NCBI RefSeq assembly: GCF_037126435.1
Contig: NZ_CP147020.1
Span: forward strand, 4,010,001 to 4,074,000
Reading direction: 5' to 3'
Source of the DNA: Bernardetia sp. ABR2-2B
Lineage (GTDB): Bacteria; Bacteroidota; Bacteroidia; Cytophagales; Bernardetiaceae
Length of the DNA: 64,000 bases
Below the pieces are notes generated by a model that had not been told where the DNA came from, did not search any database, and saw only the letters and a list, made by a program, of their open reading frames with translations. Numbering within the stretch: the first letter of the stretch is position 1; every line of letters begins with the position of its first letter. A program made the translations under genes and the position numbers. Positions 43,214 through 51,878 of the stretch are shown in pieces.

Positions 43214-45229
43214 ATGCTAATAAGCAAGTCATCTGCCCCAGAAAAAGGAAGTAATAGTAGTATAGTAATAAAAGTAAATTCTGCTCTCAAACTTTTCTTT
43301 GCTTCTGCATTCGTTGTCTGTACTGCTCAGTTTGCAGTAGCGCAAAACGGATTGAAATATACACCCTACAGCTTTACACTAGAAAATACAACTTCTACAA
43401 CTTTATTGAATAATGATGTAGATAATGATAATCAGAGTTTAAATACTAATAAACAGAATACAAAGACTTCTAAAAACACTACTTTTTCAGAAACAACATT
43501 TATAACTAATAATAAACCCTTTACAAAACACAGCTTTGATTATTATTCTGATACCTTAAAATGGAATTCTCATCAGCTCAAAGAATCAATGTTTTCTCCT
43601 ATTGGTGCGCCTCCTTCCGTCGAACGCCTAATTGTAGGAACTCCTCTGACTCCTTCTGATTCTAGTGATTTACAAGACCAAAAACGCTTTTCGTATCATT
43701 TGTTAGCTGATTTTGTTTCTTATATTTCTGGTCAGCCTGTTGAGTACCTCAATGAAATAGAGGAAATTGTAAGTGATGAGGCATTAATAGTAGATGCAGA
43801 ACTGTTTTTTGACCATCAAGATTCTACGATTGAGTTTTTAGATGGATTAGATTTGGCTAAGAATTTCAGAAATGCACTTTCTGATGAAGAAGTAGCTGCT
43901 CGTATGAAGGCTATCGAAAAAGAAGTGCCTTTTAATTATACGCCAGAAGTAAGAAATTTTATAGAAAAATATGGAGTAAAATATTATACTTATACGAATA
44001 CATTGATTGCAAAATCAAATGAGTATTTTCCACTTTTTGAAAAGATTTTGGAAGAGCAAGGTATGCCCGAAGAGCTAAAATATCTAGTTGTGGTAGAATC
44101 AGCTTTCAAAACACAGGTTCGTTCTCATGCAGGTGCTGTTGGTCTTTGGCAGTTTATGCCACGTACGGGAAAAGTATTTGGTTTGAATCAAAACTTCTAT
44201 ATTGATGAGAGAATGGACCCAACAGCTTCTACAATTGCAGCCTGTAAATATTTAAAATATTTGAATAAGTTTTTTGATGGAGACTGGGAACTTGCCATTG
44301 CTGCCTACAATTGTGGACCAGGAAATGTACAGAAAGCAATACGTCGTTCTGGTAAAAAGACTTTTTGGGAAATCTATAACTATTTGCCTCGTGAAACCCG
44401 TGCTTATGTTCCTCTTTATACGACTTATGCGTATCTGTTCAATTATGCAGAAGACCATGGAATGGTTGTCGAAGAGCCTGTTTATGCCATTGAATACGAT
44501 ACTGTTTTTGTAAGTCAGTATGTAAATTTGGATAAATTAGCTGATGAGCTTCGCATGTGTGCGACTGATTTGAAGGCAATGAATCCAGAGGCAAAACGTG
44601 GAATTATTCCTAAATATGCCAAAGAACATCCTATCAGAATCCCAAAAAACAGGTCTGAGTTCTTTTGGAAAAGCCAAGAAGAAATTTTAGTGGCTTGTCA
44701 GAATCCAAATTATAGAAGTGCAACCACTTCGACAGCTACAAAAACAGCATCAAATTACAGGAATACAAAAACATCAAATACAACAGCGCAGAGTTATACA
44801 GCTTCTGCAAGAACAACGACTAAGAAAAGATATTCTTCAAAATCTTCTGGTTCAAAATCTTATCATACGGTAAGCAAAGGCGAAACTCTTGGAGGAATTG
44901 CTGTAAAATACGGAACATCAGTTTCTTCGCTCAGACGTTGGAACGGAATATATGGTTCAAGAATTAATATTGGACAAAAAATAGTGATGTATGGCGTTAA
45001 GAAAAGAAGTAATTATAGTGCAGTTGCTTCAAGCAAGAAAACAACATCTACCAAAAAAACTACTGTTTCTTCATCTAACAAAACAAGTTCTTCTTATCAT
45101 GTCGTAAGACAAGGCGATACGCTTTGGGGAATTGCAAATAATGCAGGAATTAGCGTTTCAAGGTTGAAGCAACTCAACAATTTGCGTTCTGATAAACTGA
45201 ATGTTGGACAAAAACTAAAAGTGATGTAA
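43214..45229 (+). CDS. Membrane-bound lytic transglycosylase, MltD-like, with two LysM domains
   Basis: A 671-residue envelope enzyme that cleaves peptidoglycan glycan strands. A signal peptide lies after a long n-region (hydrophobic core ~25-42, ending AVAQN). A disordered Asn/Thr-rich stretch follows (~50-110), then the SLT domain with catalytic Glu295 in VVVESAFKTQVRSHAGAVGL. Family boxes LWQFMPRTGK, AAYNCGPGNV and PRETRAYVPLY are present. A Ser/Thr/Lys-rich linker leads to LysM1 (~545-590, YHTVSKGETLGGIAVKYG) and LysM2 (~628-671, YHVVRQGDTLWGIA), which bind glycan. Domain order is that of MltD. The long serine-rich linkers resemble those of other envelope proteins here. Confidence 0.93.
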   Translation: MLISKSSAPEKGSNSSIVIKVNSALKLFFASAFVVCTAQFAVAQNGLKYTPYSFTLENTTSTTLLNNDVDNDNQSLNTNKQNTKTSKNTTFSETTFITNNKPFTKHSFDYYSDTLKWNSHQLKESMFSPIGAPPSVERLIVGTPLTPSDSSDLQDQKRFSYHLLADFVSYISGQPVEYLNEIEEIVSDEALIVDAELFFDHQDSTIEFLDGLDLAKNFRNALSDEEVAARMKAIEKEVPFNYTPEVRNFIEKYGVKYYTYTNTLIAKSNEYFPLFEKILEEQGMPEELKYLVVVESAFKTQVRSHAGAVGLWQFMPRTGKVFGLNQNFYIDERMDPTASTIAACKYLKYLNKFFDGDWELAIAAYNCGPGNVQKAIRRSGKKTFWEIYNYLPRETRAYVPLYTTYAYLFNYAEDHGMVVEEPVYAIEYDTVFVSQYVNLDKLADELRMCATDLKAMNPEAKRGIIPKYAKEHPIRIPKNRSEFFWKSQEEILVACQNPNYRSATTSTATKTASNYRNTKTSNTTAQSYTASARTTTKKRYSSKSSGSKSYHTVSKGETLGGIAVKYGTSVSSLRRWNGIYGSRINIGQKIVMYGVKKRSNYSAVASSKKTTSTKKTTVSSSNKTSSSYHVVRQGDTLWGIANNAGISVSRLKQLNNLRSDKLNVGQKLKVM

Positions 45230-45273
45230 GTAGCAATTACGAATTACGAAATTGAGTAATTAATTGCAAAGCG

Positions 45274-45325
45274 AAAAATATCCTTTATTTATTGTGATTA
45301 TTCATAATGAATAAAGGATATTTTT
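45274..45325 (+). terminator. Terminator after the MltD-like gene
   Basis: AAAAATATCCTTTATT (45274-45289) pairs perfectly with AATAAAGGATATTTTT (45310-45325) over 16 bp with a 20-base loop, followed by T. It ends 29 bases before the deaminase start, so that gene needs its own promoter or read-through. Confidence 0.8.
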
Positions 45326-45354
45326 TATGAATTTGAAAAATAAATTATATTCCT

Positions 45355-45792
45355 ATGAAAGAATTCATGTCAGAGGCATTAGAAGAAGCCAAAAAAGGAA
45401 AAACACTTTATGGTGCTGTTTTGGTAGAAAATAAATCAAATGAAATTGTGGCTCGTGCCTTCAATACTGTCAAGCAAGATTCAGATGTAAGCGCACATGC
45501 AGAACTCAATTTGATTAGAGATTTTTGTAAAGAAAATAAAATTACCAATTTAGAAAATTATACACTCGTTACGACATGTGAACCTTGTCCAATGTGTGCA
45601 ACTACGGCAGTTTGGGCAAAAGTTTCAAGGATAGTTTTTGGACTAAGCATAAAAGATTTGATAGCAAAAGGAGAGTCTCAAATTGATATTTCTTGCAAGG
45701 AAATTATAGAAAAAAGTAGTGTCAATATAAAAGTAGAAGAAGGAGTTTTGAGAGGAGAAGTAAATAAGTGGTACGCAGAACTGAAAAGTTAA
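45355..45792 (+). CDS. Nucleoside/nucleobase deaminase of the cytidine deaminase-like family
   Basis: A 145-residue zinc hydrolase. The first zinc ligand and proton shuttle are His48 and Glu50 in SAHAELN. The other ligands are Cys78 and Cys81 in CEPCPMC. The size and the motif place it in the TadA/guanine deaminase-like branch. It lacks the usual extra residues of tRNA-adenosine deaminase at the C-terminus, so a free base or nucleoside such as guanine is more likely, which is inference. The gene converges on the OmpA-family gene with 13 bases between the stops. Confidence 0.82.
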   Translation: MKEFMSEALEEAKKGKTLYGAVLVENKSNEIVARAFNTVKQDSDVSAHAELNLIRDFCKENKITNLENYTLVTTCEPCPMCATTAVWAKVSRIVFGLSIKDLIAKGESQIDISCKEIIEKSSVNIKVEEGVLRGEVNKWYAELKS

Positions 45793-45805
45793 GTTCATTC
45801 TATTT

Positions 45806-46549
45806 TTATCCATCTATTCCAATAATAACATATTCTACTCGTCTGTTTTGTATATGTTCCGAAGAGGTACATTTTATGTCATTCTGACATTGATTAATGA
45901 GCTGAGTTTCTCCAAATCCCCTAGCTTTTATTCTATCTTCTGCAATTCCTTGTTCTATCAAAAACTCTTTTATAGATTTAGCTTGTCGTTGGGTAAGCTC
46001 TAGATTATATTCATCTTCTCCTCGTGAGTCAGTATGAGCAGCCACTTCTATTCTTATTTTGGGATTTAGTCGCATCATGTAAGCCAACCTTTTCATAATA
46101 ATTTCACATTCTTGCAAAATCTTATCGCTATTGGGCGAAAAGTAAACACCTACTAATTTTTTGACAACACCTATATTTATTCTTTCTAAGAAAATATCTT
46201 TTTTGATATTTCTTCGCTCATCTTCTTTGGCTATTTCAGAAGGAAGTTTTTGAGTTTGAAGACGAATAGTATCAGTAGAAAAGTAATTTTTATTGTAAGC
46301 ACGAATCAAAAAAGTAGTTTCTGGTTCTAAATAAACAAGCGTTTCGCCATCTTTCGCAGTTATGGTTACTTGTTCAGAGTTATTGCTTGTATTCAGAATA
46401 CGTACACTTACACCATCAATAGGTTTTCCTGTTTCTTTATCGACGAAACGATACAGTAATCTATACGTTTGGCTTTGTGCTGTTTTGGCAAAAAGAAGTG
46501 TAGTAGAAAAACAAAAAAACAGTAGTAAATAGAAAATATCTTTTTTCAT
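45806..46549 (-). CDS. OmpA-family peptidoglycan-binding outer-membrane protein
   Basis: A 247-residue exported protein with a signal peptide (about 1-26, ending AKTAQSQ). A small beta domain around 30-105 looks like a carboxypeptidase regulatory-like/SpaA fold (RFVDKETGKPIDGVSVRI). The OmpA C-terminal domain covers ~130-245, with LVGVYFSPNSDKI, the diaminopimelate-binding AAHTDSRGEDEYNLELTQRQA and the RGFGETQ and NRRVEYVI boxes. It tethers the outer membrane to peptidoglycan. It is probably co-transcribed with the nitrilase-family gene 15 bases upstream. Confidence 0.88.
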   Translation of the reverse strand: MKKDIFYLLLFFCFSTTLLFAKTAQSQTYRLLYRFVDKETGKPIDGVSVRILNTSNNSEQVTITAKDGETLVYLEPETTFLIRAYNKNYFSTDTIRLQTQKLPSEIAKEDERRNIKKDIFLERINIGVVKKLVGVYFSPNSDKILQECEIIMKRLAYMMRLNPKIRIEVAAHTDSRGEDEYNLELTQRQAKSIKEFLIEQGIAEDRIKARGFGETQLINQCQNDIKCTSSEHIQNRRVEYVIIGIDG

Positions 46550-46564
46550 ATCAATCTCTCAAAA

Positions 46565-47431
46565 TTATATCAATTTAAATTCATCATCATCTAAATAAAC
46601 GGCAAATTTCTTTCTATAGTCTTGCAAATCCGTTGCCGAAAGCGAATATGACAAAATTTCTGTACCCTCAACTTCTTGAATTATAGAATTTATTTTCTCT
46701 CCCTTGGGAGTATAAATAGCCGAATCTCCATTGTACTCAATTCCTTTTCCATCTTTTCCAGTTCTGTTTACACCCACACAATAACACGAGTTTTCGATAG
46801 CACGAGCAGGTAAAAGTGTATTCCAAGCCAAACTACGAGCAGCAGGAAAATTGGCTACATACAACAAAACATCATACCCAGAAGTAGCAATTCCATCTTT
46901 ATCCACCATCAAATCATTCCTAGAAAAAACAGGAAAACGCAAATCATAACAAATCTGTGGACATATTTTCCAGCCTTTATATTCAAAAACTAGAAAGTTT
47001 TTACCTGCTGTAAATACTTCATGTTCTCCTGCCATCCTGAAAAGGTGCTTTTTATCATAATAATTATAATATCCATTTGGCTCTACAAAGAACAAACGAT
47101 TATAAAATTTGACTTCTACTCTTTTCTTTTTTTCTGTAAGTATTTCTTTTTCTTGCTTGATAATTACACTTCCAGTAATAGCAACGTCGTATTTTTTAGC
47201 TTGTTCTTGCAGCCAAGACAAAGTAGAACTGTTACCAAAACCTTCTGCTAAATCTGTATTCATCGTAAAACCAGTCGTGAACATTTCAGGCAGAACGATA
47301 AGGTCTGTTTGCTGACTTTCTTTTTTATCAAAAAAAACTGAAAAGACTTTTTCGAAGTGGTTTTTATTTTCAATAGGGCTTTCCCAAAACAAATTTGCTT
47401 GTATAAGACTTATATATAATGAGGGTTTCAT
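46565..47431 (-). CDS. Nitrilase-superfamily omega-amidase (YafV-like)
   Basis: A 288-residue cytoplasmic carbon-nitrogen hydrolase. The catalytic triad is visible: Glu49 in LPEMFTTGF, Lys127/128 in YDKKHLFR and Cys161 in ICYDLRFP. The LPEMFTTGF box and the MAGEH motif are typical of omega-amidases, which hydrolyse alpha-ketoglutaramate or alpha-ketosuccinamate and clear toxic transamination by-products. Length is slightly above the usual ~255-260 because of a Lys/Glu-rich insertion near residues 95-107. It is upstream of the OmpA-family gene. Confidence 0.87.
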   Translation of the reverse strand: MKPSLYISLIQANLFWESPIENKNHFEKVFSVFFDKKESQQTDLIVLPEMFTTGFTMNTDLAEGFGNSSTLSWLQEQAKKYDVAITGSVIIKQEKEILTEKKKRVEVKFYNRLFFVEPNGYYNYYDKKHLFRMAGEHEVFTAGKNFLVFEYKGWKICPQICYDLRFPVFSRNDLMVDKDGIATSGYDVLLYVANFPAARSLAWNTLLPARAIENSCYCVGVNRTGKDGKGIEYNGDSAIYTPKGEKINSIIQEVEGTEILSYSLSATDLQDYRKKFAVYLDDDEFKLI

Positions 47432-47533
47432 GTCTTTTGTTTAATAATGAGATTTATTTATTAGGCTATTTTTTGAAAGATATATTTTTAAAACTCTGAA
47501 TTTTGCACAACATTTTTTAATTAAAACAACACT

Positions 47534-48364
47534 ATGAAAACTAAATTACTCGTACTATTCAATACACTTACACTTATTTTTACCATTTTTATAAATTATC
47601 TATCCAATACAGGTTTTTTTGGAGGAAAAACGATTGGAGAAATTAGTCAGAAATACGATACACTTTTTACCCCTGCAAGTTACGCTTTTTCTATTTGGGG
47701 AATTATATTTTTGATGCTTTTTGCTTTTGTCGGTTTTCAATGGTACATACTCTACAAATATAAAGATACTGAAGATAATTATGATAACTCAGAAAATATA
47801 CTTATAAAAACAATCCATGAAACAGGTTTTTGGCTTATTATAGCAAACATCTGTAATGCGTCTTGGGTTGCTGTCTGGCTAAACGAACATATTGCACTTT
47901 CTGTTATGGTCATGTTTTTTCTTTTGCTTTCACTTGTTCAGCTTACTAAAAATTTACGTTTAGAAATTTGGGATGCGCCTGTCAGAATTATTGCTTTTGT
48001 ATGGTGGCCTATTGTGATTTACTTGGGTTGGATTATGGTTGCTTTTATTGCTAATATTTCTTCGTTTTTTGTGAGTTTGGGTTGGCAAGGAGAACCACTT
48101 TTTGCTTCTACTTGGACTGTCTTGATGATTGTAGCAGCAACAGGTTTGTATTTAGGACTAATCGCAACTAGAAACCTTAGAGAAACAGCTATGGTAGGTG
48201 TTTGGGCATTAATTGCTATTTGTTATCGCCATTGGGAAGCCGAACCATTGATTGCTTATACTGCACTTGGTTTTGGGCTTTTAATATTTTTAGGAGCGAG
48301 TTTCCATGGTTATAAGAATCAAGAAACTTCTCCGTTTTTGAAATGGAAACGAGGAGAAATTTAA
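47534..48364 (+). CDS. TspO-like multi-pass membrane protein
   Basis: A 276-residue integral membrane protein with about eight hydrophobic segments. Near the N-terminus, TLFTPASYAFSIWGIIFLML recalls the TspO/MBR motif (TPP...F...W). It is also rich in tryptophan, like bacterial tryptophan-rich sensory proteins. It has roughly three more helices than classical five-helix TspO. Bacteroidota carry such longer homologues. The ligand is unknown; the family binds porphyrins and tetrapyrroles in some species. It stands alone on the plus strand and converges on the next gene. Confidence 0.6.
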   Translation: MKTKLLVLFNTLTLIFTIFINYLSNTGFFGGKTIGEISQKYDTLFTPASYAFSIWGIIFLMLFAFVGFQWYILYKYKDTEDNYDNSENILIKTIHETGFWLIIANICNASWVAVWLNEHIALSVMVMFFLLLSLVQLTKNLRLEIWDAPVRIIAFVWWPIVIYLGWIMVAFIANISSFFVSLGWQGEPLFASTWTVLMIVAATGLYLGLIATRNLRETAMVGVWALIAICYRHWEAEPLIAYTALGFGLLIFLGASFHGYKNQETSPFLKWKRGEI

Positions 48365-48386
48365 AAATTAACTAGAGTTAATCTGC

Positions 48387-48845
48387 TTATAACAACATCG
48401 AAATCAGTTTTAGTTGGTTATTTTTTAAAGCTATTAATGAACTTATAGCTATACACATATTAAAATCGCAATCTTTTTCTAAAAAAAAATTGATTTTATT
48501 CCATAGTTTCTCGAATGAATTTTCATAATCGTTTTTGATTTCTTTAGGTATTTCTATGTCTTGAATTATTCTATGATATTCGATACTAATACAATAGGAT
48601 AATATTTCCATTTCTAAGCTTTTATTTTCTATCATATAATTCACTAATTGAGGAACAATAAAAAATGCAACTTCACCAATTTCTTCTTGATGAAACATAT
48701 TTTCCCAAAGCAAATCAAGAATTTCTCTAGCTTCGTTTTCTTTTTTTGTATCAAATAGTTTTTGTATTAAATCTCCTGAATTATGCTCTATGTTCAAAAC
48801 TGCTTTTGCAGAGTTTATACGACTAATTGCTGTTGAATTTACCAT
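48387..48845 (-). CDS. Helical protein of unknown function, 152 residues
   Basis: A soluble, almost fully helical protein with repeats of the kind EILDLLWENMFHQEEIG, VAFFIVPQLVNYMIEN, MEILSYCISIEYHRII and CIAISSLIALKN. The pattern resembles HEAT-like repeats seen in some immunity or scaffold proteins, but no family is recognised. There is no signal peptide. No toxin gene is next to it, so an immunity role is not supported by context. It is isolated between the convergent TspO-like gene and the divergent nth. Confidence 0.6.
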   Translation of the reverse strand: MVNSTAISRINSAKAVLNIEHNSGDLIQKLFDTKKENEAREILDLLWENMFHQEEIGEVAFFIVPQLVNYMIENKSLEMEILSYCISIEYHRIIQDIEIPKEIKNDYENSFEKLWNKINFFLEKDCDFNMCIAISSLIALKNNQLKLISMLL

Positions 48846-48956
48846 TTTAGAAATAGAGTTAGATAAGTTTATAAAAGGCTGAAAGTAAACATTTTTATAT
48901 AATTTCTATTTCTAATCATTGATACTTTTCTAATTCTCAATTCCTACACCTAAAAA

Positions 48957-49649
48957 ATGAAATTCCCAAAATCAGTTTCCTACAAACCCAAAACAAAAGC
49001 AAATGCAATCGCTAAGATTTTGCAAGAACTTTATCCAAATCCTGCTGTTCCATTAGACCATCAAGATGCTTATACTTTGCTTATTTCAGTTTTGCTTTCT
49101 GCTCAATGCACCGACAAACGAGTAAATCAAGTTACGCCAATTCTTTTCGAAGAAGCTGACACTCCTAATAAAATGGTAGAGCTTACCACTGAACAAATCA
49201 AAAGTATCATCCGACCTTGTGGACTTTCGAACAACAAATCAAAGGCAATTCATCGTCTTTCAGAGATTTTGTTAGAAAAATATAGTGGAGAAGTTCCTGA
49301 CAAAATGGAGCTTTTAGAAGAATTACCGGGGGTGGGACATAAAACGGCTTCGGTGGTGGTTTCGCAGTATTTTGGACAACCTGCTTTTCCTGTCGATACG
49401 CATATTCATAGACTGGCGTATCGTTGGGGACTTTCAAACGGAAAAAATGTAGTCCAAACAGAGAAAGATTTGAAAGCACTTTTTCCTAAGAAAAATTGGA
49501 ATGACTTACACATTCAAATTATTTATTTTGGTAGAGAATATTGTCCTGCAAGAAGTCATAATCCCTTGGAATGTCCGATTTGTAGTAAATACGGAAATAC
49601 AGAATATCTTGAAAAGTATTTAGAGGAGCAGGAAATGAAAGGAAAGTAA
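48957..49649 (+). CDS. nth: Endonuclease III, with a non-standard Cys motif
   Basis: A 230-residue DNA glycosylase/AP lyase for oxidised pyrimidines. The helix-hairpin-helix is ELPGVGHKTASVV with catalytic Lys129, and the active-site Asp is Asp147 in FPVDTHIHR. The C-terminal iron-sulfur loop is unusual. Cys196, Cys206 and Cys209 are present (YCPARSHNPLECPICSKYG), with spacing X9 and X2 instead of X6-X2-X5, and the fourth Cys is absent. The 4Fe-4S cluster may be lost or bound differently. All else is standard. It sits alone, convergent with the beta-barrel protein gene. Confidence 0.92.
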   Translation: MKFPKSVSYKPKTKANAIAKILQELYPNPAVPLDHQDAYTLLISVLLSAQCTDKRVNQVTPILFEEADTPNKMVELTTEQIKSIIRPCGLSNNKSKAIHRLSEILLEKYSGEVPDKMELLEELPGVGHKTASVVVSQYFGQPAFPVDTHIHRLAYRWGLSNGKNVVQTEKDLKALFPKKNWNDLHIQIIYFGREYCPARSHNPLECPICSKYGNTEYLEKYLEEQEMKGK

Positions 49650-49697
49650 AATGTATGAGTTTGAAGTTCAGAAAAAACGAAAAGAGGCTTTTGTAAA

Positions 49698-50288
49698 TTA
49701 ACAATGATGTGGATAGGTTTTCTGCCAATTTTTATTATTTATGAAATACTTGAATCTTATTATTAATCCATGTCTAAATAGATTTTTTTTACTATACATC
49801 TTAAAAGAATAATTGTACATAATATCAAAAGCAAATAGATTAAGTCCAACAGAAGGTCTTACATAGTGAGCATTATTTACAAAATCAAATAAATAGTCCA
49901 ATCTTGCAGTAGCAGGAGGAAGAAAAAAATTAGAAACTTCTCCAAATGCACTTACAGTTTGTCCAGTCTTATTATCACTTGTAAAACGAGAATATCCTAT
50001 GCCCCATGATTTCATATTAAGGTTGAATCCACCACCACTAAAAAAGTTTTGTCCATAGGTTCTACCAAGGTTTAGTGTAAATTCATTACTTTTAGAAAGG
50101 TTGTAAGTTATTCCTGAATACCATGAGTTACCCCAAAATTTGCTTTTAGGTATATTTTCTGTAATGATGTATAATGTATCTCCTGTTATGCCTCCTACAG
50201 CCATAGTAGAGTCAGTTCGTTGCCCTAATAGTTGATTAGAAAATGCAAATGATAAGATGAAGAATAGAGTAATAAATAGATATTTCAT
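49698..50288 (-). CDS. Exported protein, probable outer-membrane beta barrel
   Basis: A 196-residue protein with a signal peptide (about 1-22, ending NQLLGQR) and alternating amphipathic strands (SWYSGITYNL, EFTLNLGRTYG, GFNLNMKSWGIGYSRF, VSAFGEVSNFFL, ARLDYLFDFV, FRHGLIIRFKYFI). It fits a small barrel. The start overlaps the stop of the upstream gene as ATGA, so it is translated from the same message. It ends in a Cys. The upstream regulatory sequence of the pair has been split by an insertion sequence, so its expression may have changed. Confidence 0.65.
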   Translation of the reverse strand: MKYLFITLFFILSFAFSNQLLGQRTDSTMAVGGITGDTLYIITENIPKSKFWGNSWYSGITYNLSKSNEFTLNLGRTYGQNFFSGGGFNLNMKSWGIGYSRFTSDNKTGQTVSAFGEVSNFFLPPATARLDYLFDFVNNAHYVRPSVGLNLFAFDIMYNYSFKMYSKKNLFRHGLIIRFKYFINNKNWQKTYPHHC

Positions 50289-50614
50289 TTTTTTGTATTT
50301 AAAAGTTCTTCCAATGTTTGTTCATTATCATCTTCTAAAGCACCAAAAGAAGTTTTAGCTAATTCTCTATCTATGTTTTGTTCTGAAATTTCTATGCTTT
50401 TATCTGCTTTTTCATATTCATCATAGCTCATAATTATAGGAGAAACCTCTAATTCCAAATCTTGATACAACAAAGAAGTATCAGAATTGACAAATTCTTC
50501 TTTTTCAGAACTTTCTTGTTCTATTTCTTGATATAAAATACCTAATCGATTTGCCAAAGCTATCAATAATTTTATATCTTGTTCCTCATTCGATTTAAAA
50601 ACAATAGTTCGCAT
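50285..50614 (-). CDS. Small acidic protein of unknown function, 109 residues
   Basis: The frame opens at 50680, but the part upstream of 50633 is insertion-sequence DNA and 50624-50632 is the target duplication. The sensible start is the ATG at 50614 (MRTIVFKSNEEQDIKLLI). The protein is helical and acidic, with a Glu/Asp-rich C-terminal half and a C-terminus like that of small antitoxin-type proteins (NIDRELAKTSFGALEDDNEQ). No family is assigned. The next gene overlaps by ATGA. The IS sits nine bases before the start codon. Confidence 0.55.
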   Translation of the reverse strand: MRTIVFKSNEEQDIKLLIALANRLGILYQEIEQESSEKEEFVNSDTSLLYQDLELEVSPIIMSYDEYEKADKSIEISEQNIDRELAKTSFGALEDDNEQTLEELLNTKK

Positions 50615-50623
50615 AATCTTATT

Positions 50624-50632
50624 ATTAATACT
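50624..50632. repeat. Left 9-bp target-site duplication of the IS
   Basis: ATTAATACT at 50624-50632 is repeated exactly at 51801-51809, directly outside the two ends of the insertion sequence. A 9-base duplication is what several IS4-family groups make. Confidence 0.8.
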
Positions 50633-51800
50633 CTTACTCCATTGACAAAACTTTAATTTTTTGATCAAATTTAGTTTCACTAGTCATTGGATTATTGAGT
50701 ATTTTTTTAATTTCTATTAATCCATATCTGAAAAAAGAGTATTCATTATATCCATTTGAACAGACTCTTATTTTTGTTTTTTTATGTTTCCATTCTCCTA
50801 CTTTGTAACACCAAACAAAGGCAATGGAACACAAAGCAATTAATTTAGCTATTTTATTTGGTTCTGTTAATTTTGTATTTTCTAAGTTAAAACCTTGTGA
50901 TTTTAGTGCTTTAAACAACGTTTCGATTTCCCAACGTTGTTTATAAATTTCAAAAATATTATCCAATAAAACAGGTGATGCTAAATAAATATATCCTTTT
51001 TGTGTTCGACTTACAGATAAATATACCTCTGCTTCATTGACTACAAATGTTCCATCTAGTTGATAGGTTTCTGAAATCGAAAGCCCTCTACACCATGCTA
51101 CAATAGACTTTGTTTTCCCTTTTCTAGTAGCTTTAAAGTTAGATTTTATACGCATTACAAAATCAAATTTTTTTGTAGCTAAATAGAAAAACCATTTTTT
51201 ACCTATAAACTCTCTATCTGCTACAAGAGCAGTAATAGATAAATTAGGAAATTGATTTAAGAAATCTTCTATCAAATCAATTCGTTGTTGAGTAGCTGAA
51301 TTTCCTGTCCTCGAAAGTACAGACCAACAAAGAGGAATAGATACCCCTTTATGAGCTGCTGAGAGAAGCAAAATATTAATATGCTCTTTTCCAACTTTCC
51401 AATTCGTTCTATCCAAACACAGTACGATATTTTCCCATTGTTCAATGCCTTCTAAGGAAATAATCAAATTAGTAATTGCTTGAAAATCAAGCTCATAATA
51501 ATTTAAAAAGCGTTCTATACGACGTAAAGAAGAACTGTATTCTACATTCCTTTCAAACGCAGTTGCAATTTGAATTAAACCTCCTAGACCTACCTTTATA
51601 ACAGCTATTACAAAAAGACCTATAAATTGAACTCGGGCTAAATGAAACCCTTTTAAATGAGAAGATAAAACACTAACTAATTTTGTAACTTTACCACTAG
51701 AAGCATACTTTGCTTTCGCCATAATTGAGAAAAATTTTGTGAGAAACTCAATTATGGCTTTTTTTTATCTAAATTTAAAATCTTTTGTCAGAGGACTGAG
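50633..51800 (-). mobile_element. IS4-family insertion sequence, 1168 bp, complete
   Basis: The ends are CTTACTCCATTGACAAAA (50633-50650) and, on the other strand, CTCAGTCCTCTGACAAAA (51800-51783). They match at 14 of 18 positions, with the inner TGACAAAA identical. They are bounded by the 9-bp duplication ATTAATACT on both sides. One intact transposase gene fills the element and its stop codon lies one base inside the left end. Intact ends, duplication and reading frame show a fairly recent insertion. It separates the two-gene unit at 49698-50614 from whatever lay upstream. Confidence 0.85.
50634..51722 (-). CDS. IS4-family transposase (DDE)
   Basis: A 362-residue transposase. The DDE residues are Asp103 in LCLDRTNW, Asp169 in VADREF and Glu267 in the IS4-family signature YKQRWEIETLFKALK (Y260, R263, E267, K274). 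The size and the Y-(2)-R-(3)-E-(6)-K signature assign it to the IS4 family. It is intact and is read toward the two-gene unit at 49698-50614. Because its stop lies at the element's end, transcripts running on from it could express the flanking genes. Confidence 0.9.
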   Translation of the reverse strand: MAKAKYASSGKVTKLVSVLSSHLKGFHLARVQFIGLFVIAVIKVGLGGLIQIATAFERNVEYSSSLRRIERFLNYYELDFQAITNLIISLEGIEQWENIVLCLDRTNWKVGKEHINILLLSAAHKGVSIPLCWSVLSRTGNSATQQRIDLIEDFLNQFPNLSITALVADREFIGKKWFFYLATKKFDFVMRIKSNFKATRKGKTKSIVAWCRGLSISETYQLDGTFVVNEAEVYLSVSRTQKGYIYLASPVLLDNIFEIYKQRWEIETLFKALKSQGFNLENTKLTEPNKIAKLIALCSIAFVWCYKVGEWKHKKTKIRVCSNGYNEYSFFRYGLIEIKKILNNPMTSETKFDQKIKVLSME

Positions 51801-51809
51801 ATTAATACT
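51801..51809. repeat. Right 9-bp target-site duplication of the IS
   Basis: An exact second copy of ATTAATACT, immediately outside the right end of the insertion sequence. The menB start codon is about 70 bases further right, so the insertion may also affect menB if its promoter lay to the left. Confidence 0.8.
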
Positions 51810-51878
51810 ATCCAGATAATACTTTTTTAGATAAATTATTTATTGAAGTTATTAAAAAACCACTTTAAAAACAAAAAA

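Noticed and set aside
48387-48845. Possible immunity protein of a toxin pair
   Set aside because: The helical repeat pattern is suggestive, but there is no adjacent toxin and no family match, so only an unknown function is claimed.
50615-50680. N-terminal extension of the small acidic protein upstream of 50614
   Set aside because: Bases above 50632 belong to the insertion sequence and 50624-50632 is the target duplication, so the extension was created by the insertion.
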